A stretch of 64,000 nucleotides of DNA from contig CAUEEP010000886.1 of the NCBI GenBank assembly GCA_958450365.1, positions 451,001-515,000 on the forward strand, in the 5' to 3' direction. The notes under the pieces are model-generated. The model was given only the letters and a program-made list of their open reading frames with translations. It searched no databases and was not told the DNA's origin. Shown one piece after another: positions 33,021-43,700 of this stretch. The translations under genes were made by a program, and so were the position numbers. How positions within the stretch are numbered: position 1 is the stretch's first letter; every line of letters starts with the position of its first letter. The stretch is from Mesorhabditis belari (taxonomy: Eukaryota; Nematoda; Chromadorea; Rhabditida; Rhabditidae).

Positions 33021-33852
33021 TAGATCGGGCATAACATATAGATAATATTGTCTAGATATCTAGATATAGATCATTAGCTTTTCATTTATCGTAAACACCA
33101 CGAACAAACGATTCTGAAGCTCACTCTTTCAACATAAACCTAAAAATCTCTAAAATAATCAAACGAAAATGAACTCAAAAGAACGAGAATGAAGAAGTGA
33201 TAATTTCTTGGCATACTTCTAGCAATTGAAATAGAAACTCAGAAAAAAGAATGTGTCTTAACGTATCTTAACGTAAAAATCCCCAAAATCTAAAATCTTT
33301 CATGATCAACACCAAACTTTTCACCTCTCAATTTCACCTTTTATATTCAATCCTTTGATGAGCCTTTCCCATCAAAGAAAAGACCAAAAAAAACCAATAT
33401 TGACCCAATGAAAAAGTCTCGTAGTTGACTTTATATTGACAAAACTTTTCGAGTTTCATTTAGAGATTGGATTATAAACGGTGGAAAGGAGAAGATGATT
33501 GCTGATGATGTTAATTCTTATTTGTTTCGAAGTAAAGGACAAATAAAGGTCACATTTGAAGAAGCGAAATGACAAAAAGGAAAAAATAAATATTGATACA
33601 CTTGTAGACTTTTGAGATGAAGGGAAAGGGGGACAGTGAGGAGAAGTCGTTGATCAAATATATAAAATTTGAAAGATGGAGAAGGGAGAAGCGCAAAAGC
33701 GCATGATTTGGGTAATGAGTTGAAAAATTAACGGGGAATTTGTATTTCATGCAAAAAAAATATGCATTTGTTTATCATTGAAACAGTTTTAGACATTATA
33801 AAATTGCAAAAAAAAACACTGAAAATTTGCTAGGCAAGTTGTGTTTTCTTTT

Positions 33853-34363
33853 TTAACACATTCGCGACGAGGCGTTTTTTTTTGCGCTACTTTTGCCCCA
33901 GTGGACGAGGGGTGTCTCGCAAAGCTATTAGCCCCGAAATACACCTCCTAAATGTAAAATTTCATGCTGAATCCGAATCTCTAATCAGATTTTGAAAATA
34001 TTCCTGCCTCAAAAAGATATCGGCTCTTTTTGGCTCGTGAAACAAAACGCCGCATTTCTCTTTCTCCAATGGTCTGCTTTCCACGATTTTTGTTTTATTG
34101 GATGGAGCTAGATGAACATTTCATATCAACATCATTTTTTGATAAGACTTTATCCCAAAAAGGTTATTTTACTGGGATACGCGCAATAGAGGTCTTCTAT
34201 AGCGCAGTCGGTAGAGCGTCTGTCTCTGGAGCGGGAGGGGTTTCGTCTGGTGGACCACAATTTAGTCCCCGGCCCCACAATTTAGTCCACCGGACGGCCC
34301 AGGTCCCAGGGACCAGACGACCTTCGTCCACCCGTGGACCGAATCGTCCCGAACGTGTTAAGT
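33853..34363. mobile_element. TTAA-type element with GC-rich 3' part
   Basis: Left end TTAACACATTCGCGACGAGG, right end CGTCCCGAACGTGTTAAG (inverted). Inside, TATAGCGCAGTCGGTAGAGC (34203-34222) is tRNA A-box-like. 34364-34887 holds nothing recognisable. Confidence 0.65.
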
Positions 34364-34887
34364 ACAAAACGTATCTTAAAGAATCGGTTTAATCGAAAAG
34401 AAACAAGATTACTTTTCAAAAATGCAAACACACTGTATTCAGTGCACTTTTCATATTTCTTTCTTTATATTTAATAAATTCCTTTAGAAAAATTGAAGAA
34501 CAAGTACAAGTACAAGTCTATTTAACTTTAAATTAAACAAAACAATCATTTGTACTCATATTTGCGTATTTTTTTACGCAAACTGTTTTTTTATTTTTAT
34601 TTTTATATTTTTCACCCCTTTGATTTATTTTTTTTCGGAAAATCAAAGGCAAATAAACAGAAAGCCAATTGAGATGAGAAATGAGAAAATAAATAAACAA
34701 AATCTCTATTGAGTCACAAATTTGCGAATTTGAACTTTTCGACGAAATTTCTCTTGTAGAAATAACTATTTATTTCGAAAACACTGTCTAGAGAACATAA
34801 TAAAACAATGAAACAATCCAAGTTTATTGGTTGATGTAATCGGATACTTGGTTAACAAATGAGAAAAAAAGATTAGCTAAAGATTGG

Positions 34888-35547
34888 TTACAAAGAAATA
34901 AATCGGAGATTAATTGGCAATCCGGTGATAGAATCTAAAATATTGGGTTGGCGAATTGAAAACTGCCGGACTTTGAACTAAAATTTATTCAACATAAAAC
35001 CATGAATTCATTCCAAATGATTTTATTATTATTGACGACTTCTGCCCATTTTACAGGCAATTTGCGGATTCCTCTTTCGTGGTAGGATTTTGGTTTGTGT
35101 GTGAGACAAGTGTGAGACTCAAAAATCGAGGACTCGAGATGTCCCAGTTTGAACATTTGAGCACTTTCTTCAAAAGAAACCCATTTTGGTATCAATGGAA
35201 AAGTTGTAGAGAATCAAAAATTAGGCTTATAGCCAAATTTCCAAAAAGATACACTTAGTAGTTTCGCTTAAAATGCAAGTTTTGTGAAAATTCGTAAATT
35301 TGGCATTTCTTCAAAACCAGTTTTTGAATTGTTCTGAAAATTTGGATATAAGGTTGATTTTTGATTCTCTACAACTTTTCCATTGACACCAAAATGGGTT
35401 TCTTTTGAAGAAAGTGCTCAAACTGTCACATATGACAATAGTCCGCAGTTTTCAATTCACCAACCCAATGGTTTTTTACAGAGTGTAGGTGGCCACCGGT
35501 GCCCATATCCCAACGATTGAAAAACGCCATTTAAAGCTTCAATTCTT
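34888..35547 (+). repeat. Segmental duplication, source-like copy, with a mariner-type MITE
   Basis: A near-identical 650-bp segment, flanks included, is at 41154-41805. Within it 34941-35468 is a MITE with ends TTGGGTTGGCGAATTGAAAA and an inner inverted repeat around CATTTTGGT(A/G)TCAATGG. Confidence 0.85.
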
Positions 35548-36336
35548 TAGTTCGATGAATCCTCGACTTTTGTGACAGCAAGAAATGTTCTTGGAGCAAA
35601 TGTTTATCATGTTTTGAGTAGGCAATGCTGAAAAGCCTATCTACTTTTATATTTTGATATGTGAAGTTGAGAAAAATTTAGAAAATTTAGAGTTTTTTTT
35701 ACTGTTGGATCTGTAATTCTTCAAGGAGGAGACATGGAAGTTTTTGTGAATTGTAGAAATAATCTTTGAAGTTTTTTACATCTGAAAAACTTGGTTTCAG
35801 TAGCATCTCTTCTGTTAAACTACTTTTTCTAGTCTTTATAAATTTCCAATGTAAAGTCCCTATAATTTTGTCCGGCAAAGTTTGTTAAGCAAAAATTTGT
35901 ATGAAGAAGTTCGTGTTCTTTTTTTATTGATGGTTGATACTTTAGATTTATGAAAAACTAATAACTCAACTTTGGACTTTTGCTTAATTTCAAGAATCGA
36001 TTGGTCATTGCTCCGCTAAAAACTCTTGATCTTGATCCTAAAATTTTGTTCGGCACTGTTACGCCTGAATCCGCTCAAGCGCCCAGATCGGATCACATTT
36101 TGGTTTATGATCCGATATGGGCGCCCGAATCCGATCATAATCAATTTTGAATGCAAATTGCAAGAAATGCAAAGAAGAGAGTTCTGTTAGGCTTTTCTGT
36201 TCTAATCTTAAAGCATTTAAACCAGGTAAACCAGACCAGAAGCTCTTTCCAAATCTGACTTCTAGTTTTGGCCTTTTGTGGATCAAGCTTGTAGCAAAGC
36301 AGAGCTAATCAAGAGTTCATTACATGAAAATATACA
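35548..36336. other. Intergenic, nothing recognised
   Basis: No supported exon. The minus ORF at 36059-36286 lacks splice or domain evidence. Confidence 0.35.
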
Positions 36337-36475
36337 TGGGCTTTTTGTAGAAAACGAGTCAGTCCCACGTTTTAGCAAACAACTTTTGTTTTCTAAAGCT
36401 CAAAATAGCATTTTATTCACGCTTTAGAAAACAAGAGCCGTTTGGAGCTGACTCGTTTTCTACAAAAAGCCCATA
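36337..36475. repeat. Short inverted-repeat element, about 140 bp
   Basis: ATGGGCTTTTTGTAGAAAAC and its inverse bound the segment. 36476-37005 has no supported gene. Confidence 0.7.
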
Positions 36476-37009
36476 TCTACATGAAAATCAATCAACGATG
36501 CAACGAGACAGCTGAAAGTTTAAAAGCTTAAGGTTACCAAAAGAAAACTCAGCAATTTCACTCATCATCTGATCTTTTCTCTTCATTTCCCCCAAATGAT
36601 TCATAGAAAAAACACAGCTTTTCTTTTCAAAATAAATCCCTCTTTTTGACTGTAATTTCTGGCCGAAATCAATCAGAAAAAAGGAAAAGTTGAGTCGTTT
36701 TACTGAAGAAATCCTAAAAAGCAAAAGAAACTCCGAAAAATAAACAGAAATTTGGGGAACTCACCTGAAAAGAATTTCAAGAGATCGAGAGGGGAGAAAT
36801 TGAGAAATCGTTTCTCTTCACACGGACGATTTTTGAGGGGTTTTTCGCACAAATGATCACTCTGTCAAACGTCAAAATCAAGAATTTCTGTGAAATGAAA
36901 TGTTAGACGAAAAAGATTAAACCAGGGTTGGTCCGAAAATCGCCCCCTAGCCAATAAGAGCACGCCACGGAGCAGCGGCGTAAACGGAGTAGCGGCGTCC
37001 TCGAGGATA

Positions 37010-37150
37010 GTGTGCTGGACTACAGAACCCGTACCGCTCTTGAGGTGGGTTCGAGTCCCACCATCGACAAGAGTTTTTGCTTCCTTGAAAAACAGGCAAA
37101 TATCATTTTTAAGGCTATTACAGTGCTTGTCGACACTAGGAAAAATTGAG
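37010..37150 (+). repeat. tRNA-derived repeat with an intact T arm
   Basis: GGTGGGTTCGAGTCCCACC is a perfect T arm. The D and acceptor stems are not intact. The tail AAGGCTATTACAGTGC resembles the tail at about 39390. 37151-37997 is otherwise featureless. Confidence 0.55.
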
Positions 37151-37997
37151 CCCCAGCCAGGCCTCTCAGGCAATCCAATGTTACGGCCTCTAAAGCAAGG
37201 TTAAGGCCAATGTTAAGGCCTCTAAAGCAAATGTTACGTTTTTTCGGTATGTTTAAAATCTTTTTACTGTACCGTAAATCCCTAATCAACTCTACAATCA
37301 GTAAAAGTTGAAAGTTCAATCCATTTTTTTTCTTCTTTTTTTCAAGCAATAGCCCCAATGTTTTCTCGAGTTAAGTGCTAAGCTTTTCCCCACTTTTCCT
37401 GTGTTTTCTTTCCTTAAAAGAAGTTTCGATCTTTTGTTGACGAGAATCTACATAGAAAGACGATCCATTTGAGAAAAGAAAAGAAGATGGAGACGACACA
37501 AAACGACAAAAGGAAAACGAAAACAAAAAAAACTTTGTGCAGAACGAAGCGGACGGACAAATTTTGAGTGCTTTTATGAGAAGAGGCATTCCGGAAAGAA
37601 GTCATCGATTTTAAAGTTTTCTTTTAATTTCTTTAATCTGTCGAGTAACTTGCTTGTGTTAATGCTGAATTATGATATGCCAGCTATAATTTTTGGCTCT
37701 GTTCAATTACAGGATTACTTAAAAATTATCGGATCACTTAATAAAAGTCGGAAAAGAAAAAGGATCATTTATCTATATCTGTTATTAGTTTTTTGACTAG
37801 TGAATGCGGAGATTTTTGAAAAGCAATCAAAAAAACAAGAGAACTGAGAAATGATTGTAAAAAAAGAACGTTTTTGGGTCAAACGGGAACTTTTTGATCG
37901 ATGGCTTTGAATGAAGTCGATGGCTTTGAATGAAGTCGACGGCTCCTTCCCCTTTACGGCTTCCAAACTACTTCCAAACTATGGTGCCTATCTATCT

Positions 37998-38160
37998 GGA
38001 GGGTCTGCCAGAAGGCGAGCGATTAGGCGCGAGCACAAAGAACACCTTGGCAGTCATTTACACAGGGATTTCTCTTTGTAAATGGCCCCAAAAAAAGATA
38101 TTGAGCTGTGAATTTGTAGCCGGGGGTTTTCGGGGTCGGGGAATCGATTGGAGCTGTTCA
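37998..38160 (+). repeat. Dispersed repeat (CAAAGAACACC...CAGGGATTTCTC family)
   Basis: Shares GCACAAAGAACACCTTG, ACAGGGATTTCTCTTTG, AAAGATATTGAGCTGTGAAT and GGGGTTTTCGGGGTCGG with 57326-57450 and 61140-61275. 38161-38823 is otherwise empty. Confidence 0.7.
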
Positions 38161-38823
38161 TTTTGTTGAGTCTGCCAATTCTCATTTCTAATCTCAAATC
38201 AGATCAAAGTATACAAGGCTGATTAGGGGTCAACGATTAGGGATTTTGATCGAAGTGTCGTTGTGAGTTTGAATATGGATTTTGATGAGAGATCTTGAAA
38301 TAATCGCTCCATTCTCTGATCAAAAAACTGATAACAGATAGATATAGATAAAAGGGTTTTTTTAAAGTCATCCGACTTTTATTAAATCATCCTGTAATTG
38401 AATAGAGCCTATTTTTTTGACCTCACTAATACCCTCAAACGTTAATAAATGCTAATATTATTGCAGCAGACTTTACTAGAGTTTTTAGATTTTTTGAGCA
38501 GACTTATCTCCGATTGTTTACCGTTTGATATCTAACGGTAATTTTTATATGACCATAGAAGGTCAAGGAAAAACGTACACGTCCGGAAAAGAGCTTCAAA
38601 TTTGGTAGAATCTGTTATTGGATAGGTGACGTGACGACAAAGCGTTTTTCCTGCAAAGACACCGTCACGGGAAATAGATCCACCGATGGCATTGTTTGTT
38701 TATTTGTTGTCTTTCATTTCTTGAGTATTCTCGGATTTCTTGCTATCCGCTTCTCACAATCCATCCAATATATTTTCAAAGCAGAGCTTTCAGATCTCAT
38801 ACGCCAAAATCCTATGCAAAATG

Positions 38824-38830
38824 ATTTCAG
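38824..38830 (+). promoter_or_regulatory. Likely trans-splice acceptor of the defensin-like gene
   Basis: ATTTCAG five bases before the ATG at 38836; it decides this start over in-frame ATGs upstream. Confidence 0.5.
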
Positions 38831-38835
38831 ATAAA

Positions 38836-40145
38836 ATGCTCACAAGCAGTCAAAAACAAAGGATTTTCCTCGTTTTCTATTTTCTGTTCGAAATTTCTTC
38901 AGCCGAACCGTTATTCTCATTGAGTTGTCTCTTGATGGATTTCGCCCCGAAAATCGCTCAATATCTCTGTGATTTTGAGTGTCACGGAAAGGTGATTGTT
39001 TTTCAAAAATCATAATAAAGAAAGCTAAAGCCAATCTCTATCTAAACTTTGTTTTTACCCTTTAAAACAGGCTCAAATGAACGGTGGTTATTGTGCGAAA
39101 CAATTCGAGCGACCCCGATGTTTTTGTCACTTTTTTTCGCCGATCGATCAACAGAATATGGTGAGATATAAAAGAATATCCAATAAAATGATATCAAAAG
39201 ATATGCTTTTTTGTGTTCACGATCAAAAAGCGTACACTCTCCGGCACATTTGATTCGATTCAGTGCCTCTATGGCCGAATGGTTAGGAGTTTTGTATCCT
39301 AGTCGGGAGATCACAGGATCGATCTCAGCGGCTGGAAAAATTTGGCTTTTTTTCCCTTATACATGGGGTTTTCCCTCTGCAAAATCTTTAAGGCTATCAG
39401 GGCAATTGTAGATTTGTTTTTGTCACATTATTCATGTTGAATAAATGTTTACTTTCATCAGATCTGCATACAAAAAGTGCTTCCCGTCGTACCACTAGTT
39501 TAACTTGAAATTTTGAAACACACATCATATATTTGATAAACTTTCTGAACTGTTAGGCTAGTTTATTCAAATCCCTCACAGGTTAAGATAAAAATTTACG
39601 TTTAGTCCCAATCATTCTCCTAACTTTCGCTATATGAGTTACCAAAGTTGGCAAAAAAAGCCAAATTTCCAGGTAAAACCAAGCCAAGCCAAGCCAAACC
39701 GATCATTTTCCCAGCTTTTTGAGCCCAAGATGTTTACATAAACCTTTATTTGATTGTAGCCAAAGTACGGATCAAATCAAATCAAATTTTTCAGTATTTC
39801 GTTTACCCAATAAATAATCGATATTCAGTTGTTTGGCGGAGAGAAGAGTGAACTTTACCCGAATGGCGGTGGAGATGATTTGGTAAGTTTTGAATGATTG
39901 ATAATGAATGGTTGATAATGAATGGTTGATAATGAATGGTTGATATGGTTAAAGAATAAAACAGCTCAAACAGCTCAAACAGCTCAGCTTTAAGTAACTC
40001 AATTTTACAGGCAATCCGTGATCTCTCATTTCTTCCATGGTTATCAATGAATCATTCGCCAATCGAGAAAAGCACGCAAAAACTCCCGAAAATTGAGTTC
40101 ATTCGAGAAAACGATGAGAAAACCTGGGGAAACGATTGGATTTGA
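38836..40145 (+). CDS. Secreted six-cysteine defensin-like (CS-alpha-beta) protein with C-terminal extension
   Basis: Four exons in exact phase: 38836-38991, 39071-39160, 39829-39882 and 40011-40145 (144 residues). Residues 1-23 are a signal peptide (IFLVFYFLFEISSA). Cysteines at 31, 45, 49, 60, 69 and 71 give C-x13-C-x3-C-x10-C-x8-C-x-C, with GGYC at 57-60 and CFC at 69-71. CxxxC, GxC and CxC together are the hallmark of invertebrate CS-alpha-beta defensins; nematode ABF/ASABF peptides share the fold but usually have eight cysteines. After residue 72 an acidic, Cys-free extension follows (GGEKSELYPNGGGDDL; PWLSMNHSPIEK; ending EKTWGNDWI). Intron 2 holds a SINE. Antimicrobial activity is inferred from the pattern only; a divergent secreted Cys protein is the alternative. 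Confidence 0.72.
39266..39455 (+). mobile_element. tRNA-derived SINE in defensin-like gene intron 2
   Basis: Head TATGGCCGAATGGTTAGGAG ... AGTCGGGAGATCACAGGATC, T-rich spacer, tail GTCACATTATTCATGTTGAA then TAAATGTTT. Confidence 0.65.
39895..39950. repeat. Tandem repeat (ATGGTTGATAATGA)
   Basis: About four 17-bp copies in intron 3 of the defensin-like gene, followed by ACAGCTCAA repeats. Confidence 0.75.
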
Positions 40146-40275
40146 TGCGTCGAAAACGACAGTGACATATCTTGTGAAACAAAACGATTTTGAAATGTTT
40201 CCAAATTTGCGAGTAAATGATGAAAAGAAGAAAATGAAAGGAGAAAGAGGAGAAGAAATGGAAAAGAAAGAAAAG

Positions 40276-40306
<31 letters not shown>

Positions 40307-40435
40307 AAGATGAAAAAGATTGGAAAACTTTTGAAATAAATCATTATTTTTACTCTTAATAAATTTCTTTACTCAAAAGAATAAAATGCATGTTTCCCTT
40401 TGTCTTTACCACATTTTGGAGCCCTTACCCATCCA

Positions 40436-40570
40436 TCCTCTGTGGTCAAATGGTAAAGTCCTCGCTTCTCACTCCACACAAGCCGGGTTCGATCCCCGGG
40501 CAGGTTCCTGCTGTTCTTGATATCAGAATCAATAACATCCTAAACACCTGCAAAACTAAGTTGACTTTTG
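40436..40570 (+). repeat. tRNA-like sequence with perfect T arm
   Basis: CTGTGGTCAAATGGTAAAG then CCGGGTTCGATCCCCGG. The acceptor stem cannot form, so it is a tRNA-derived repeat. Confidence 0.5.
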
Positions 40571-40770
40571 TTTGACGGTGTGCATTTGTTTAATGTTCTC
40601 CGATAGAAAATTGTCGACATTTTATTTTTGAATTAAACTAACAACAAAAAAAAAAAAAAAATGAAATTATGCACCCGATATTGCGAAGAAACTCTCTCTC
40701 TCAAAATAATAATGAAATGAACATAAAATCAAAGAAAATCGGTTTATTTACCTAAAAAGGGATCAATTTT

Positions 40771-43700
40771 TCATTCGACATCAATCGTTTGTTTTGTAGA
40801 AGAGAAAATTGAATCGTTTACTTGAATATTTGTGTGTTTTGTCGAAAGACCCAACTTTGACATCTCTAATTGAAGAACTTTTTCCAATTCATAGCCGAAT
40901 TTGATCTGAAAATGGTCGTTATTTGATGTTTACTGCTTACTTTCTTTACTTTATTTACTTTATTTACTGCTTTATTGCTTTACTTTAATAATTTACTGCT
41001 ATACTTGGATGATTGGTTGAAAAATCTTGAAATATTGGGCTGGTGAATTGAAAACTGCGGGACTTTGAACTAAAGTTTATTGATCATAAAAGCATCAATT
41101 CATTCCAAATAATTTCCATTATTATTGTCGACTTCTGCCCATTTTACAGGCAATTACAAAGAAATAAATCGGAGATTAATTGGCAATCCGGTGATAGAAT
41201 CTAAAATATTGGGTTGGCGAATTGAAAACTGCCGGACTTTGAACTAAAATTTATTCAACATAAAACCATGAATTCATTCCAAATGATTTTATTATTATTG
41301 ACGACTTCTGCCCATTTTACGGGCAATTTGCGGGTTCCTCTTTCGTGGTAGGATTTTGGTTTGTGTGTGAGACAAGTGTGAGACTCAAAAATCGAGGACT
41401 CGAGTTGTCCCAGTTTGAGCACTTTCTTCAAAAGAAACCCATTTTGGTGTCAATAGAAAAGTTGTAGAGAATCAAAAATTAGGCTTATAGCCAAATTTCC
41501 AAAAAGATACACTTAGTAGTTTCGCTTAAAATGCAAGTTTTGTGAAAATTCGTAAATTTGGCATTTCTTGAAAACCAGTTTTTGAATCGTTCTGAAAATT
41601 TGGATATAAGTTTCATTTTTGATTCTCTACAACTTTTGCATTGACACCAAAATGGGTTTCTTTTGAAGAAAGTGCTCAAACTGTCACATATGACAATAGT
41701 CCGCAGTTTTCAATTCACCAACCCAATGGTTTTTTACAGAGTGTAGGTGGCCACCGGTGCCCATATCCCAACGATTGAAAAACGCCATTTAAAGCTTCAA
41801 TTCTTCAATTTAAAGCTAGGCCGCTTTTTTCAATTCACCAATCCAATAAGTTTCCTTTAAAAGTTTATTTAAAAGTTTATTTAAAAATTTAGTAAACTTT
41901 AAAAGTTTAAAAGTCTATAGTGTATGCAAATTAGTCAATATAGTGTTAATACTTCAAAGAATTCAATATTTTCTTTTTTTTTGATGCAATCTTTCCAATT
42001 CTCACCTGATTAGCGACAAATGACGCAAAAATTGACCAAGCCTCATTTGCAACAGGACAATTTATCGATTTTTGTGATCCGTTTGGTGGGAGGGAAATAT
42101 TTGGACGAATTGGTGGAGAATCCGAATCCGAGGAATTGTGTGGTGGAGTACCTGAAAGAAAATTCATTAGCTTTTTTTGGCTACAAGTCAATAAATCTTT
42201 TTAATCACTGAAATCAACTGTGCAGGAAAATTTTGATAAAATCAAATGGCTCCTTTTATGCTAAACGGCTAAAGAAGGGCAAAGGAGGCAAATGAGGCTT
42301 TAGAATGGGCATTACTTGACGTCTTACTTGACGCTTACGCTTAGGTCAAAAATTATTTGAAAACATTTACTCGAGTGTTACTCAATTAATTAAATACACT
42401 TGTTCTTGTGTATTTTTGTAAAATACCGTATTTTCTCTAATAGTAGTGCACCCCGGCGAGCCGAGTTGGTGACGATTTTACGGTTTCCAAGCTTTTGCAG
42501 AAGCTCAACACTCTAATCCCCCACTAGATCTCATCGTCAGCTACATTTTCCGATCCCACATCGATAGGTTCTGATAAGCGCTTTTCGAGATTTCGAGCAA
42601 TTTAGACGACGCTCAAGGTGCACTACTATTAGAGAAAATACGGTATTATTCATGTAAATAAGTAAAATGTAGATGACTTTCTGTACAGCTCAGACTATCA
42701 CATGCTCCTTTTAAACTCTTTTACTCTTTTACCAACCTCTAAGTGATCCATTTCTCATCAATCCATTCACTTTGTACATTGCTGAATCCGAGTGTCGACT
42801 GGGAAGATATCCATGCGGAATTGAGGATGGAAATCTGAGCATTTTTATGTTAAAACTTGCTCACCTTGTTAGAAATTTGTCTTTTATCAAATTTAGAATT
42901 GATTTATACTAGAGATCAATGTAATTTAAAGATGAATGTAGACTGATCAGTATCATTGAATGAATATCATTGAATTCATACAATTTTACCATCAACAACT
43001 GCTCAAATCCCAATCAAAACATCCCAACTCACCTATTTTCTGTGGGTCCAAAAGTGACTTCTCCTTTCGTCGTATTGGCAGAAATGGTCGATAGAGTGGA
43101 GCCTCGGTGAATGAGTGGATTGAAGTATTGATGAGACGAGTTTCCATTCGAAATCGCCGAATCGGTAGCCGAGGACGACGATGGATCGGCTGAGGGAGAA
43201 CGATGACGCTGAAAATTCTGGTAACTAGCTATGGAAATTTTTGAATCTTCACAAAAAATAGTGTAGGAATTGAGCAATTCCTAGGTCTCACCTCATTCTC
43301 GGCAATCACAAAATCCTCGAAATCTTTCGCGGCATTGCACAGAGCAAGGGCTAGCTTCTCGAAATAGGCATTTGGTACACGATGTGATGAGTAAAGAGCA
43401 CCGAAATCTCTGAAAAATGAAAAGATGTTGTAAATAATGATTTGAAAAACTTTGAAAGCTAAGTATAAGACTAAAGTTTCCAATTGTTACGACAATACGG
43501 CCCACCGGCTGTAGTGATTGGACCGCAAGAACCGTTTCTTTAGTTGAATTTCAATTTTTTTTATGACTATTTCTTGAATATGTTCATGTTTTTTGGCAAT
43601 CGTAATTGTAAATATAATCTTAGAACGATTCGTAGTGGTTCGGCCGGGCATTCCCAGCGCGCGCACTTTGAATCATTATCAGAACTTTTAGGGAACAGTT

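Noticed and set aside
36488..36724. 78-residue minus ORF
   Set aside because: Has an acceptor-like TTTTTAG but no partner exon, domain or signal peptide.
37010..37075. Functional tRNA gene
   Set aside because: Only the T arm is intact; acceptor and D stems fail to pair. The same holds for the perfect T arm at about 40483-40499.
40093..40359. Plus ORF in another frame over the last defensin-like exon
   Set aside because: The phase of the preceding exons selects the frame ending at 40145; the rest is AG-rich simple sequence.
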